The notes under the pieces are model-generated. The model worked only from the letters and a program-made list of their open reading frames with translations. It was not told where the DNA came from and made no database searches. A program made the translations under genes and the position numbers. Source: Planctomycetota bacterium (GTDB taxonomy: Bacteria > Planctomycetota > Planctomycetia > Planctomycetales > Planctomycetaceae). From it: a stretch of 64,000 bases of DNA. The stretch spans positions 1-64,000 of the forward strand of contig JAQCEJ010000011.1 in NCBI GenBank assembly GCA_027618475.1. The letters run 5' to 3'. Every line of letters begins with the position of its first letter. Position 1 is the first letter of the stretch. This document shows positions 35,992 to 45,851 of the stretch, one piece after another.

Positions 35992-37656
35992 ATGATGGAT
36001 CGAAACGCGAATCGAACTACATTGTATCTACTTGCGATAACTGTTTTTTGTTTTGCGATCATCGAAATGACCGCCGCGCAAGACGATCCTCAAGTTGAAT
36101 TAGTCGCCCACTTCCCCCTTCGATCCAACGCCAAGGATTCATCCGACTCGAAAAATCACGGCAAGGCCGTCGATGTGCGGTTTAGTGATAACGCCGCCGG
36201 GTTCGATGGCCGAAAAAGCCAAATCACCCTCCCCGACAGCGACTCCCTCGACTTCAGCACCAAAAATTTCAGCCTCTCGCTGTGGGTGCATACCGAGGCA
36301 GAACTCGATGACGTGCTCGGGGATCTCGTCAACAAGTACGATCCCGTGACGCGAAAAGGATTTAATCTCTCGATCAAACATCACGCAGGTGTCACCGGCA
36401 GTCAGTCGAACTATCGGCATCTGCATTTTGGCATCGATGACGGCAAGCAAGAAGCCGAATGGCGCGATGAGGGACGACCCGGCCAATCCCTTTTCGTCCA
36501 TTCGATGTGCGTGCACGATGAGGAATTGTATGTGGGGACGGTCGAAGGGCAGACCAATAAAGATCAGGGGCACGTTTTTCGCTATCGGGGCGACGGAGAA
36601 TGGGAAGACCTCGGCGCTCCCTGGAAAAGCAACGGCGTGACGGCGATGGCCAGTTACAACGGCCATCTGTACGTCGGCGTCTCGCGCGTGTTGCTACATT
36701 ATTCGGGGCTCGAACCGACCATCGCCCATCACATCGGCGGCAAGGTCTTTCGCTACGAAAACGGCGAATGGGTCGATCTCGGCCAACTGCTCGGTGTCGA
36801 CGGCGTCAATGGCATGGCGATCTTTCGTGGCAAATTGCATATCACCGGGTTTTATCAGCCCGCGATGTTTCGCTACGAAGGTGGAACCGAATGGACCTCG
36901 CTCGGTTCACCCGACGGCATGCGGCCCGAAGCCCTCTGCGTTTACAACGGCGCAATCTACGCCACCGGTTACGATGAAGGTGCCGTCTATCGATTCGACG
37001 GCGAGAACTGGAGTCGTGCCGGTACGCTTGGCGACGCCACTCAAATCTACGGGCTCGTCGTTCACGAAGGAAAACTGTTCGCCGGAAGCTGGCCCGCGGG
37101 GACGGTCTATCGCTACGAGGGGGACGACACATGGGTAAGCACCGGTCGGCTCGGTACTGCAGAAGAGGTAATGGGACCGAACGTCTATAATGGCAAGCTC
37201 TACGCCGGCACGTTGCCGATGGCAGAGATTTTTCGATATGACGGCGATGAACACTGGAATTCGGTCGGTCGCGTCGATTTCACCCCCGACGTGATCTATC
37301 GCCGAGCGTGGTCGATGGCCGTTTACAAGGGGCGGCTCTGGTCGGGGACATTGCCTTCGGGGCACGTCCGTTCGTTTGAAGCGGGGGTGAACGCAACGTA
37401 CGATCGCGAACTTCCTTCCGGCTGGCGGCACATCGCCGCAGTCCGCGAGACCGATCGCCTGAAGTTATATGTCGACGGCGCATGCGTTGCCGAGTCGCGA
37501 GAATTCGATGGCAACCAATACGACATCAGCAACGATGTCCCTTTGCGTTTTGGATTGGGGGCACATGATTATTTCAACGGACGGATGAAAGAGGTGCGAA
37601 TTTACAGCCGTGCGCTCACCCCGACGCAGGTAAACCAGTTAGCGAATCAGCAATAA
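35992..37656 (+). CDS. Secreted protein: LamG fold apparently interrupted by a beta-propeller
   Basis: The 554-residue product starts at the ATG at 35992 (AGGGG upstream); an ATG at 35980 is also in frame. After a signal peptide ending near AAQDD comes the first half of a LamG sandwich (VELVAHFPLRSNAKDSSDSK ... NFSLSLWVHTEAELDDVLGD, about residues 38-130). The middle (about 150-455) is a run of beta-propeller or Kelch-like units with NGxLYVG and FRYxGD-type motifs. The last 85 residues (GWRHIAAVRETDRLKLYVDG ... FNGRMKEVRIYSRALTPTQV) look like the missing second half of LamG. The domain limits are read by eye. Confidence 0.85.
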   Translation: MMDRNANRTTLYLLAITVFCFAIIEMTAAQDDPQVELVAHFPLRSNAKDSSDSKNHGKAVDVRFSDNAAGFDGRKSQITLPDSDSLDFSTKNFSLSLWVHTEAELDDVLGDLVNKYDPVTRKGFNLSIKHHAGVTGSQSNYRHLHFGIDDGKQEAEWRDEGRPGQSLFVHSMCVHDEELYVGTVEGQTNKDQGHVFRYRGDGEWEDLGAPWKSNGVTAMASYNGHLYVGVSRVLLHYSGLEPTIAHHIGGKVFRYENGEWVDLGQLLGVDGVNGMAIFRGKLHITGFYQPAMFRYEGGTEWTSLGSPDGMRPEALCVYNGAIYATGYDEGAVYRFDGENWSRAGTLGDATQIYGLVVHEGKLFAGSWPAGTVYRYEGDDTWVSTGRLGTAEEVMGPNVYNGKLYAGTLPMAEIFRYDGDEHWNSVGRVDFTPDVIYRRAWSMAVYKGRLWSGTLPSGHVRSFEAGVNATYDRELPSGWRHIAAVRETDRLKLYVDGACVAESREFDGNQYDISNDVPLRFGLGAHDYFNGRMKEVRIYSRALTPTQVNQLANQQ

Positions 37657-37946
37657 TCGTTTTCTGCTGCGGTTATTTGACCTGCTGAACGGTGAAACAT
37701 ACGCCGACAGGGTTTGGACGGAACCTGAAAACTCCCGGCGGGTAACTGGAAATCCACTCTCCGACTTGCTATCACATCAGGGAGCGAAGATTGCCGTTTA
37801 TGTGAAGATTCCGATCTGACCGTTTCGATTCGTCCAGAGGCTTTCAGAAATGTCCGGCGGCAAGGGACGAAGGCGACTCGATGGTTCGTCATGATCGTGT
37901 GACAGAGAACTGGTTTTTCAACTGACATCTTGAAGGAGATCCGCGA
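37657..37946. other. Leader region of fae, no other gene
   Basis: This 290-base gap precedes fae and carries AAGGAGAT as its ribosome binding site. I see no convincing promoter, hairpin of a known riboswitch, or ORF. Confidence 0.5.
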
Positions 37947-38444
37947 ATGTCCATGTATATTGGTGAAGCGTTGGCAGGTGACGGCAATGAAGTCGCCCAT
38001 ATTGATTTGCTCATTGGCGATAAGAACGGCCCCGTCGGTGCTGCGTTTGCGAATGCACTTGCCGACCAGAAAGCCGGCCATAGCAATCTGCTCGCCGTGC
38101 TCACGCCGAATCTCGCCGTTAAACCGGCGACCGTCATGATCACCAAAGTGACGATCAAGGGGGCCAAGCAGGCCGTACAGATGTTTGGTCCGGCCCAGTA
38201 CGCCGTTGCCAAGGCAGTTGCGGACAGCGTCGAAGAAGGGGTGATTCCCAAAGATCAGTGCGAAAACCTTGTGATCGTCTGTGGCGTGTTCATCCACTGG
38301 GAAGCCGAAGACGACAAGAAAATCTTCCAGTACAACTACGAAGCGACGAAGCTCTCGATCGCCCGTGCGATGAAGAACGAACCGTCGACCGACGAAATGC
38401 TTTCCAAGAAAGCGGGAGCATCGCACCCGTTCTATGCCGGGTAA
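37947..38444 (+). CDS. fae: Formaldehyde-activating enzyme (Fae)
   Basis: Fae condenses formaldehyde with tetrahydromethanopterin to form methylene-H4MPT, the entry step of the H4MPT C1 pathway. The 165-residue protein is the usual length for the bacterial single-domain form and has the characteristic N-terminus [20 protein letters not shown], which contains the conserved His of the active site. The central [18 protein letters not shown] and the [14 protein letters not shown] segment are typical. AAGGAGATCCGCGA precedes the ATG. The methylene-H4MPT dehydrogenase gene follows after 156 bases. Confidence 0.97.
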   Translation: MSMYIGEALAGDGNEVAHIDLLIGDKNGPVGAAFANALADQKAGHSNLLAVLTPNLAVKPATVMITKVTIKGAKQAVQMFGPAQYAVAKAVADSVEEGVIPKDQCENLVIVCGVFIHWEAEDDKKIFQYNYEATKLSIARAMKNEPSTDEMLSKKAGASHPFYAG

Positions 38445-38600
38445 TTTCGAGTTCGGCAGGGAAGACTTTTTTCGAAATCATCGGCCATCGCGTACCATCT
38501 CCCCAGAGGCTGATGGTACGCGGTGTCGTTTGGTGTCGACATCGGCGAACTCATATCAGGCGTTTTCATCGGCCATTGAACCGTGTGACAGACATGCCAG

Positions 38601-39470
38601 GTGACTCCCATTAAACGCATACTCGTTCAATTCGATACGGATATTTCCCCCAGCGTGTTCGATCGTGTCGTCGCTGTCGATGCCGATTGCGATCACATCT
38701 TCAGCTATGGCGGGGTTGTTCCTGACACTGTGGTACCGCATGTCTACGGTGCCATCTTTACGCGCGGCCCTGATGATCTCAAGCAGACCGCCCTATTCAT
38801 CGGGGGGAGCAATGTTGCCGCCGGTGAGAAATTGTGGGAAACGATTCTCGGTTCATTTCTAGGGCCGCTGCGGTGTTCCGTGATGATGGATTCAAACGGA
38901 TCGAATACCACGGCTGCGGCCGCGGTACTTTCGGCTGCAAAACATGTTTCACTCCAGGGAAGCCGCGCACTGGTTCTTGGAGGGACCGGTCCTGTTGGCC
39001 TTCGTGTCGCTCAACTCTTAGCGCTGGAAGGAGCAAGTGTTCAACTCGGTTCTCGGACCCAGACTAAAGCGTCGGATGCCTGTGGGCGGCTGAAGGAACT
39101 CATTCCCGATGCCAATGTCGAGCCCCTCGCATGGGAGGCGTCTCAGCCCCCGCTTGAAGCATGCAACGACGTACAAATCGTGATCGCGGCTGGTGCCGCT
39201 GGCGCCGAGTTGATCTCTCAAGAGGACTTGTCGCGATTGAGTCATGTTCAGGTTGCGATCGATTTAAATGCCGTCCCTCCAGCGGGTTTGGGGGGAATAA
39301 AGGCGACCGACAAGGCAAAGCAGCGAGATCGACTGGTCTGTTACGGTGCGGTCGGCGTCGGTGGGTTGAAAATGAAGATCCATAAGGCCGCGATCAGAAA
39401 ACTGTTCGAATCGAACGACCAGCTTCTGGAAACGATACAAATCTACAAACTCGGCCAGTCGCTGACGTGA
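38601..39470 (+). CDS. mtdB: Methylene-tetrahydromethanopterin dehydrogenase (MtdB-like)
   Basis: The enzyme oxidises methylene-H4MPT to methenyl-H4MPT with NAD(P), the step after Fae. The 289-residue protein has the MtdA/MtdB N-terminal substrate domain (RILVQFDTDISPSVFDRVVA ... DDLKQTALFIGGSNVAAGEK) and a Rossmann GGTGPVGLRVAQLLA motif. The GTG at 38601 is the only in-frame start: a TGA closes the frame 15 bases upstream. The upstream ATG at 38594 is out of frame. MtdB and MtdA differ in cofactor preference; context with fae favours MtdB. Confidence 0.9.
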   Translation: MTPIKRILVQFDTDISPSVFDRVVAVDADCDHIFSYGGVVPDTVVPHVYGAIFTRGPDDLKQTALFIGGSNVAAGEKLWETILGSFLGPLRCSVMMDSNGSNTTAAAAVLSAAKHVSLQGSRALVLGGTGPVGLRVAQLLALEGASVQLGSRTQTKASDACGRLKELIPDANVEPLAWEASQPPLEACNDVQIVIAAGAAGAELISQEDLSRLSHVQVAIDLNAVPPAGLGGIKATDKAKQRDRLVCYGAVGVGGLKMKIHKAAIRKLFESNDQLLETIQIYKLGQSLT

Positions 39471-39802
39471 GCCCTTTCGCTGTAATCTTTTATTAGAAAA
39501 AGGTTACGAGCCGATTGTATTTTTTTCAACGCTCCGACAGTCGTAGGGCCCGCATCCCCCGACTCGTTCAAATTCAACTTGCCGTGAATTTGGAATTTCG
39601 GTATTTCTACGCCCGTTTCACTCCTCGCGACTCATTTCGATTCGCACAAACTCCTGATCCATCAACGAAAAGTTGCAATACAACACTTGCAGCAAAGACT
39701 CACACCGCGTCTCACGTGGTGCACCGCGCGAGTCTGTCTCGCGATTGAATTCTCAATTTCATTACATTTGTAGCACACCATTAGCGATTTCAGGATAATC
39801 TT
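39471..39802. other. Intergenic region between mtdB and bamA, no gene seen
   Basis: The 332 bases are A+T-richer than the flanking genes, with no supported open frame or known RNA. A weak inverted segment CGCGTCTCACGTGGTGCACC is present near 39708. A ribosome binding site (AGGA) for the next gene lies at its right end. Confidence 0.5.
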
Positions 39803-42442
39803 TTGGTCCGCAGGTCGCCTCGTGAACTCAGAAGTGTCGCACCTGTCACTTCATTGAAACCCGTACGCCGGCACGGTTGGAGCCACTGGCAATGGATGGT
39901 CCGCGCCGTGATCGTCGCCGTGCTGTTCGCCGTGGGGATCGGTTACAGTAAGAGTCGGATTCAAGGACAGGAATCGTCGCGAGAAGAGGATCTTCGTACG
40001 CCCTCCGAAGAACAGCTGGAAGATCCACTTAAGTTACCGGTCGTCGGTATCGTATTTGAAGGAAACACAAGCATTCCCGATGCGGCGATGCTCAAGTACA
40101 TCAAAACACCGATCGGTCGCCCCGCCACCGTACAGCAGATTCGTGACGACGCGAAAGCGCTGTATAACACACGCTGGTTTTTGAATGTCGAACCCCGTAC
40201 GCGGTCTACAACACGAGGGATCGTTCTTGTCTTCCATGTCAACGAACGCCCTGTGGTTGAGAGGGTCGTCATCCAAGGCAACAATAAGATCAAAGAAAAA
40301 CATCTGCGGGCTCTCACAGGATTGAAAAAGGGGTCGCCATTCGATGTCAGCGCCAATCGGCAATCTGTGCGGCGAATCGAAAATCACTATCGCGAGAAGG
40401 GGTATTATTTTCGCAAGGTTAAACTCGTCAAAGGGGGAGATCCCGAAGACCGCGAAGTGATCATCGAAATTGAAGAAGGCCCCAAGGTTCTGGTTGGCAA
40501 CGTCAAATTCATCGGAAATGAGTCGTTCAGCGGCCCGTTGCTCAAAACGAAGATCATGACCAAACTGGCCATGTTTCGAATTCCCGGGACGAAAGTTGCC
40601 TTTCTGGGAGGACTCTACGACCCGTCGAGTATACCGAACGATGTCGCCTCACTGAAGGAATATTACAACAGCCTCGGATATTTCGATGCGACGATCGAAC
40701 CCGACGTCGTCTTTTCTGAAGATAAGTCGCGGGTGTTCCTCAATTACCACATCCATGAAGGGGAACGATATCGTGTCCGGTCGACGACGCTCATCGGTAA
40801 TAGCGCACTCAATCATGACGAATTACGCGAGGAAGCCAAACTTCACGACGGGGATTTTTTCAATGCCCGTTTCTTAAATCACGATATCGAGAAAATGCGT
40901 GCGAAGTACGGAGAACAGGGGCGTCTCTTTGCCGATGTCAAAGCGGTCCCCCGGTTTCTGGAACAACCTGGCGAAATCGATCTCGAACTGCAAATCGACG
41001 AAGACAAACCGTATCGCATTCGCAAAATCAATGTTCATATTCGTGGCGAATATCCGCATACCAAAGATACCGTTGCCATTCAGCGTATGCTCGTCAATCC
41101 AGGTGACCTGGCCAACCCGAATCTCATCAAGGCTTCGCAACGTCGGCTCGAAGGGGCACAGGTCTTCGAACGGGGAGGGGAACTGGGTCCGCGCATCGAT
41201 ATTCAGCGAGTCGAGGAGCCGGCTGTACCCGATCTGCAACTTGTCGGTGCCGAGACCGCAGTCAGAGGTCAAACGACGGATTCCCCGATCCCGCAACCAC
41301 AAAACCCGATTTACGGGACAAGTCCGCAGGGGGATCCGTTCAGCAATCCGCTATTTCAAGAAACCGAACCCCCCGGCTGGGTCGATCTCGATGTCGGCCT
41401 CTCCGAAGCGCGGACCGGGCGATTGATGTTCGGCGTTGGCGTCAACAGCGACAACGGCGTCGTGGGCTCGTTCGTCCTCGAAGAAACCAATTTCGATATC
41501 CTTCGTCCGCCGACGAGTCCCGGCGATCTCTTTAACGGGACGGCATGGCGCGGCGGCGGTCAACAGTTTCGATTGGAAGCCGTTCCCGGAAACCTGGTCA
41601 GCCGATACATGTTGAGCTGGACCGATCCCTATTTCATGGATACCAATTACAGCGTCACCACCAGTGGCTTCTACTTTAACCGCTTTTATCCCGACTGGGA
41701 CGAAGAGCGGCTCGGTGGCCGCATCGGAGTCGGACGTCAGTTAACGCAACAGATTTCGGTGAATTTCGCCCTGCGTCTTGAAGATGTGACGCTCTCGAAT
41801 CCGGATATTCCCACGCCGAATATTGTTACCAAGGCGGTCGGTTCCAACTTTCTCTCGACGGCCCGCGTCGGTATTGCTCATGATACTCGGGACGCTCCGT
41901 TCCTTCCTGCCGCCGGACACTTGCTGCAATTTAACGTCGAACAGGCATTCGGTGACTTTGTCTATCCGCGACTCGAAGCGGACGGAAGCCAGTTCTTTAC
42001 ATTGTATTCGCGTCCCGATGGTGGCGGACGTCACATTCTGTCGGTCAACGGACACCTCGGTTGGACGGATAACGATACGCCTGTGTTCGAACGCTACTTT
42101 GCAGGTGGTTTTCAAACCTTCCGCGGGTTCGCCTTCCGCGGTGTATCGCCCGAACAGACCGGGACGAAAATCGGTGGTCGTTTTCTCGCACTGGGAGGTC
42201 TGGAATACATGGCCCCCATTACGGCAGACGACAAGATTCAGGCGGTCGCATTCACCGACTTTGGTAGCGTCGAGAATACCGTGACGCTCGACAATTTTCG
42301 GATGTCGATCGGTGCCGGCCTGAGATTAACCGTTCCGGCGATGGGACCGGCCCCCATTGCGCTCGACTTTGCGTATCCGATTCTTCACGAGGATTCAGAC
42401 GAACGTCAGATCTTCAGCTTTTACGTTGGGTTCACGCGGTAA
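39803..42442 (+). CDS. bamA: Omp85/BamA outer membrane assembly protein with five POTRA-like repeats
   Basis: The 879-residue protein inserts beta-barrel proteins into the outer membrane, so it implies a typical two-membrane envelope. A TTG at 39803 with AGGA seven bases upstream is the chosen start; an ATG at 39896 is an alternative. A membrane anchor or signal (VRAVIVAVLFAVGIGYS) precedes POTRA units (about 75-460; for example PVVERVVIQGNNKIKEKHLR and VRSTTLIGNSALNHDELREE), and the C-terminal barrel (about 560-879) has the lid motif FRGFAFRGV. Between the last POTRA and the barrel lies a Pro/Gln-rich linker (about 500-560). It is placed inside the C1 cluster, probably by chance. Confidence 0.92.
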   Translation: MVRRSPRELRSVAPVTSLKPVRRHGWSHWQWMVRAVIVAVLFAVGIGYSKSRIQGQESSREEDLRTPSEEQLEDPLKLPVVGIVFEGNTSIPDAAMLKYIKTPIGRPATVQQIRDDAKALYNTRWFLNVEPRTRSTTRGIVLVFHVNERPVVERVVIQGNNKIKEKHLRALTGLKKGSPFDVSANRQSVRRIENHYREKGYYFRKVKLVKGGDPEDREVIIEIEEGPKVLVGNVKFIGNESFSGPLLKTKIMTKLAMFRIPGTKVAFLGGLYDPSSIPNDVASLKEYYNSLGYFDATIEPDVVFSEDKSRVFLNYHIHEGERYRVRSTTLIGNSALNHDELREEAKLHDGDFFNARFLNHDIEKMRAKYGEQGRLFADVKAVPRFLEQPGEIDLELQIDEDKPYRIRKINVHIRGEYPHTKDTVAIQRMLVNPGDLANPNLIKASQRRLEGAQVFERGGELGPRIDIQRVEEPAVPDLQLVGAETAVRGQTTDSPIPQPQNPIYGTSPQGDPFSNPLFQETEPPGWVDLDVGLSEARTGRLMFGVGVNSDNGVVGSFVLEETNFDILRPPTSPGDLFNGTAWRGGGQQFRLEAVPGNLVSRYMLSWTDPYFMDTNYSVTTSGFYFNRFYPDWDEERLGGRIGVGRQLTQQISVNFALRLEDVTLSNPDIPTPNIVTKAVGSNFLSTARVGIAHDTRDAPFLPAAGHLLQFNVEQAFGDFVYPRLEADGSQFFTLYSRPDGGGRHILSVNGHLGWTDNDTPVFERYFAGGFQTFRGFAFRGVSPEQTGTKIGGRFLALGGLEYMAPITADDKIQAVAFTDFGSVENTVTLDNFRMSIGAGLRLTVPAMGPAPIALDFAYPILHEDSDERQIFSFYVGFTR

Positions 42443-42591
42443 CGACGGCGTTGCCATCGCCTGATACGATTGCCGGCTCACCGTCATCTTCAGTGGCGGC
42501 ATTTCTTCTGAGACGATGCTGCGGTAAAATGGTCGTGATACACGCATCAACCTCGTACTGCATCGAATCCATTGGCTGAAGTGTGACGATC

Positions 42592-43194
42592 ATGCCGCTA
42601 ATTCTCGAAGGAATTGTGACGACTCAGAATTCGGAAGGGGTGTTGAATATCGCTCCGATGGGTCCGTTGGTCGATGAAGATCTGACGAGTTTTACTTTTC
42701 GCCCCTTTGAATCGTCGCAGACGTATCAGAATCTAAAGCGGTCACGTCAGGGGGTGTTTCATGTCATTGACGACGTTTACCTGATAGCGCAAGGTGCAAT
42801 TGATCGCTGGTTGGAATCGCCGGAGACATTTTCCGCCGAAACAATATCCGGTCGCGTGTTGTCATCGGCCTGCCGCTGGTATGAATTCGAAATCGTCGAA
42901 CTGCGTGATGAATCTCCACGCAGCACCATGACGGCACGGGTGTTACACCAGGGTAAACGGCACGATTTTTGGGGATTCAATCGTGCGAAACACGCTGTGC
43001 TGGAAGCAGCGATTCTGGCGACGCGCGTGCATCTGCTCGATCCGCAAGAACTTCAGTCGGAATTCGAGCGATTGCAATTGATTGTCGCCAAGACCGCCGG
43101 GCCGCGAGAAGCCGCGGCGTTTGCTCTGTTGTTATCGTATGTCACCGAACGCCTATCAGCGCCGACGGCGATCGATACTATGGCAAAGAGGTGA
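42592..43194 (+). CDS. DUF447 family protein of H4MPT gene clusters
   Basis: About 200 residues from the ATG at 42592 (an in-frame GTG at 42583 is possible). The N-terminus LILEGIVTTQNSEGVLNIAP followed by MGP is the DUF447 signature. Proteins of this family occur in methanogens and in bacteria that make tetrahydromethanopterin and are usually encoded with its biosynthetic genes. The fold resembles flavin-binding split barrels, so a role in cofactor synthesis is inferred, but no reaction is established. Its stop lies four bases before the start of beta-RFAP synthase, so the two are translationally coupled. Confidence 0.85.
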   Translation: MPLILEGIVTTQNSEGVLNIAPMGPLVDEDLTSFTFRPFESSQTYQNLKRSRQGVFHVIDDVYLIAQGAIDRWLESPETFSAETISGRVLSSACRWYEFEIVELRDESPRSTMTARVLHQGKRHDFWGFNRAKHAVLEAAILATRVHLLDPQELQSEFERLQLIVAKTAGPREAAAFALLLSYVTERLSAPTAIDTMAKR

Positions 43195-43198
43195 AGTC

Positions 43199-44188
43199 GT
43201 GTACGAGAAGATTCGCATTACGACCGGTGCCCGCCTTCACTTTGGATTTCTCGCTTATCCACAGGGGATGGGAAGAGCGTACGGCGGACTCGGCGTGATG
43301 ATTGAACGTCCCGGTTATCAACTGACCGTTCGACGTGCCTTGCAGAACGACGCTACTTCGGTGTCTGTGTCGAACGATTGCGCATCGTCAACTGTGCTTG
43401 ATCGCATAAAATATTGGTACGAGAGGTATCAGATATCCGCCAGAAGTCCGATCGAGAATTTCGAGATTGTGGTAGAAAACATCATTCCACCTCATCGGGG
43501 ACTCGGTTCGGGAACGCAAGGAGCACTCGCCGTCGCACAAGCGATTTCGTTTCTTACGGGAGAGCGATCCGCTTCGGTCATGTCACTCGCAAAACGAGTT
43601 GGCCGGGGCGCGCGTTCGGCTGTTGGAATTCACGGATTTCATCGCGGCGGTTTATTGATTGACGGTGGCAAGAACGAATCCAATGAGATTGGAAAACTGC
43701 TGATTCGTGAGGAGTTTCCTCATGAATGGCGGTTCGTACTGGTTGCTCCCTCGACAACCGAAGGGTATTCCGGCCACGCCGAGCTTCAGGCCTTCGCACA
43801 ACTTCCGCCGATGCCCGAGTCGCTGACCGAGCGGTTGAGTCGCCTGGTGTTGCTGGAACTCCTTCCCGCTGTGCAGGAACGGGATGTTGATCGGTTTTCT
43901 GCCGCCATCGGCGATTATGGTGATATCGTGGGAGGGCATTTTGCACCGTTGCAGGGAGGAATCTTTGCAAGCTCCCGAATGGCAGAACTGGCGGCTGAAT
44001 TGCGGCGTGATGGTATCGCCGGTATCGCTCAATCGTCATGGGGGCCGACGATCGCTATACTTTGCGCAAATTCCCAGTCTGCCGAAGATTTGAGCAACCG
44101 GATTCGCGGCAACACACTTTATTCAGACTGCGACATCCTGATAACACAGGGGATGAATAGCGGCGCGATTCTGGAATTTGAGGAATAG
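43199..44188 (+). CDS. Beta-ribofuranosylaminobenzene 5'-phosphate synthase
   Basis: This enzyme joins p-aminobenzoate (or 4-hydroxybenzoate) with PRPP, the first committed step of methanopterin synthesis. The 329-residue protein starts at the GTG at 43199 (AAGAGGTGAAGTC upstream), so it begins VYEKIRITTGARLHFGFLAY, a typical start. The GHMP-kinase-like motif is PPHRGLGSGTQGALAVA (residues about 98-114), and VGRGARSAVGIHGFHRGGLL follows. The reading frame is open to 43082 but overlaps DUF447. It forms the end of the H4MPT cluster here, four bases after the DUF447 gene. Confidence 0.95.
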   Translation: MYEKIRITTGARLHFGFLAYPQGMGRAYGGLGVMIERPGYQLTVRRALQNDATSVSVSNDCASSTVLDRIKYWYERYQISARSPIENFEIVVENIIPPHRGLGSGTQGALAVAQAISFLTGERSASVMSLAKRVGRGARSAVGIHGFHRGGLLIDGGKNESNEIGKLLIREEFPHEWRFVLVAPSTTEGYSGHAELQAFAQLPPMPESLTERLSRLVLLELLPAVQERDVDRFSAAIGDYGDIVGGHFAPLQGGIFASSRMAELAAELRRDGIAGIAQSSWGPTIAILCANSQSAEDLSNRIRGNTLYSDCDILITQGMNSGAILEFEE

Positions 44189-44630
44189 TTTCCGTCGGGT
44201 CGGTGCTGGTACCTGTTTTATAGCAAGGGGTTGCGTGTAGGGATGTGTTGTTGGATTTCTCCGCCAAGTCGTTTTTCAGTGATGGAAGCGAGTGAAGATC
44301 TTACGGAATGTCGCGTGGTCACTTCATCGAAACGACAATCATCACGTAGGCGTTTTCGTAATTCTTCGGTGAATTCACGTTGACGATCTCGGTGGGAGCA
44401 ATGAATAATGTCCTGCGACGCGTTGAAGTCACGCGGACAGTTGTTAAAGTAAGATGAGAGAACGGTCGAGTTTCGAATAGGGGTTTGATTTCCTGCTCGT
44501 ATCGTTGCTTTAGTTAGAACTGGTTTCATAACCCGGTTGGCGACTGAAGAATCGTCCAAATTGTCCGGAATTATCCGCCGTCCAGAGGGTTATGAAACTG
44601 CTTGTAGAAGAGTTTGTCTTCCAGAAGATA
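44189..44630. other. Intergenic region with a repeat; no supported gene
   Basis: The gap of about 440 bases has only one longer open frame, on the minus strand (44218-44559, 113 codons), with no recognisable domain. A short block at 44522-44547 (GGTTTCATAACCCGGTTGGC) recurs at 61674-61699. No promoter stands out. Confidence 0.5.
44522..44547 (+). repeat. AACCCGGTTGGCGAC repeat, copy 1
   Basis: GGTTTCATAACCCGGTTGGC with GACTGAAGAATC matches 61674-61699 at all but four positions. It lies upstream of a DUF1501 gene in one place and upstream of the last membrane protein gene in the other. Confidence 0.6.
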
Positions 44631-45851
44631 ATGTCCATGTCTCCTCCTGCCCCGGATCAGGGATACACCAGTTCGGTATCGCGGCGTGATTTTCTTCGCG
44701 TCGGCGGACTCGGCGTTGTCAGTCTGTCGGTGGGCGAAAAGTCGAGTGGAGCGGCTTCTTCTGCCGCCATCGCAGGAAAGAATGTGATCTTTCTGTTGAT
44801 GTCCGGCGGGCCGAGCCACATTGAAACGTTCGATCCCAAGCCCGAAGCGCCGACCTATATCCGGGGGCCAGTGAAAGCGATTTCAACGGCGCTCCCGGGT
44901 GTCTATCTCAGTGAAGGCTTACCGCGCATTGCCGAACGACTCGATCGTTGTACGCTCATACGGTCGCTCTGGCATCATGCCGCTCCCCTGCACGAAACAA
45001 GTATGCAATTGCTGATGACAGGCCGATTGGCAGGTCGGGGCGTCCGTCCTCCCAGCTATCAAACTGTTTTCACGCGCGAATACCGTTTGACGAGTCAGGA
45101 ACTCGGTTTATCGTCTTCCGGGTTTCCCACGGTGGTATTATCGCCTCCAACCAAACCCGAGCCACATCGTGCCACATTTTATCGTGGTGAAACGGGGGGT
45201 GACTGGGGAAACGATTTTACGCCGCATCACGAAGTGTTGGCCTGTGAAGGATCGCGGTTCGAACACGAAGTTTTACAGAATGAACCGGAAATTCTACGTC
45301 GATTGTATGGTTATTCTCATTGTGGCGCGATGTGCCTTCGTGCCCGGCAGTTGATCGAACAAGGGAGCCGTTGTGTCACGGTTCATCTCTACCCGCCACA
45401 GCCAAAAGCGTTAAGCTGGGATTGCCACGGCAGCGAATCATCGGCTCCGGGGATCGTCACCGATTACCGCGATACGATCTGTCCGGAATTCGATCGTGCC
45501 TATGCGGCGTTAATTGACGACCTGGATCAACGCGGATTGCTCGACAAGACATTGGTTATTGCCACAGGTGAGTTTGGGCGGTCCCCGCGTATCAATCCAC
45601 AGGGGGGCCGCGAGCACTGGCCGCGCGTCTGGTCGGCGATTCTCGCCGGCGGAAACCTTCCCGAAGGACGAGTTGTCGGTGCGAGCGATTCTCAGGCTGC
45701 CGAACCGATTGATCGCCCGGTTCATATCAGCGAACTGGTGGCGTCGATCTACCATCAGTTCAACGTCGATCCTACTCGACAGTGGACAACGCCGACGGGC
45801 AGTTCGCTCGCTCTTGTCGACGCCTCACCGATTGCCGAATTGAATGCGTAA
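44631..45851 (+). CDS. DUF1501 protein without a PSD1 partner, shorter form
   Basis: The 406-residue product (ATG at 44631; AGAAGATA upstream) has a Tat-like SVSRRDFLRVGGLGVVSLSV, then DUF1501 landmarks FLLMSGGPSHIETFDPKP, ARQLIEQGSRCVTVHL, LDQRGLLDKTLVIATGEFGR and GREHWPRVWS. It is shorter than the other copies in the window (453-485 residues) and lacks a stretch in its middle. It stands alone between the H4MPT cluster and cardiolipin synthase. Confidence 0.9.
   Translation: MSMSPPAPDQGYTSSVSRRDFLRVGGLGVVSLSVGEKSSGAASSAAIAGKNVIFLLMSGGPSHIETFDPKPEAPTYIRGPVKAISTALPGVYLSEGLPRIAERLDRCTLIRSLWHHAAPLHETSMQLLMTGRLAGRGVRPPSYQTVFTREYRLTSQELGLSSSGFPTVVLSPPTKPEPHRATFYRGETGGDWGNDFTPHHEVLACEGSRFEHEVLQNEPEILRRLYGYSHCGAMCLRARQLIEQGSRCVTVHLYPPQPKALSWDCHGSESSAPGIVTDYRDTICPEFDRAYAALIDDLDQRGLLDKTLVIATGEFGRSPRINPQGGREHWPRVWSAILAGGNLPEGRVVGASDSQAAEPIDRPVHISELVASIYHQFNVDPTRQWTTPTGSSLALVDASPIAELNA

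Noticed and set aside
37657..37946. A riboswitch in the leader of fae
   Set aside because: The gap is long enough, but no known aptamer motif or terminator-like hairpin could be recognised.
44218..44559. A 113-codon minus-strand frame between beta-RFAP synthase and the DUF1501 gene
   Set aside because: The composition is weakly protein-like, but there is no domain, no ribosome binding site and it includes part of an interspersed repeat.
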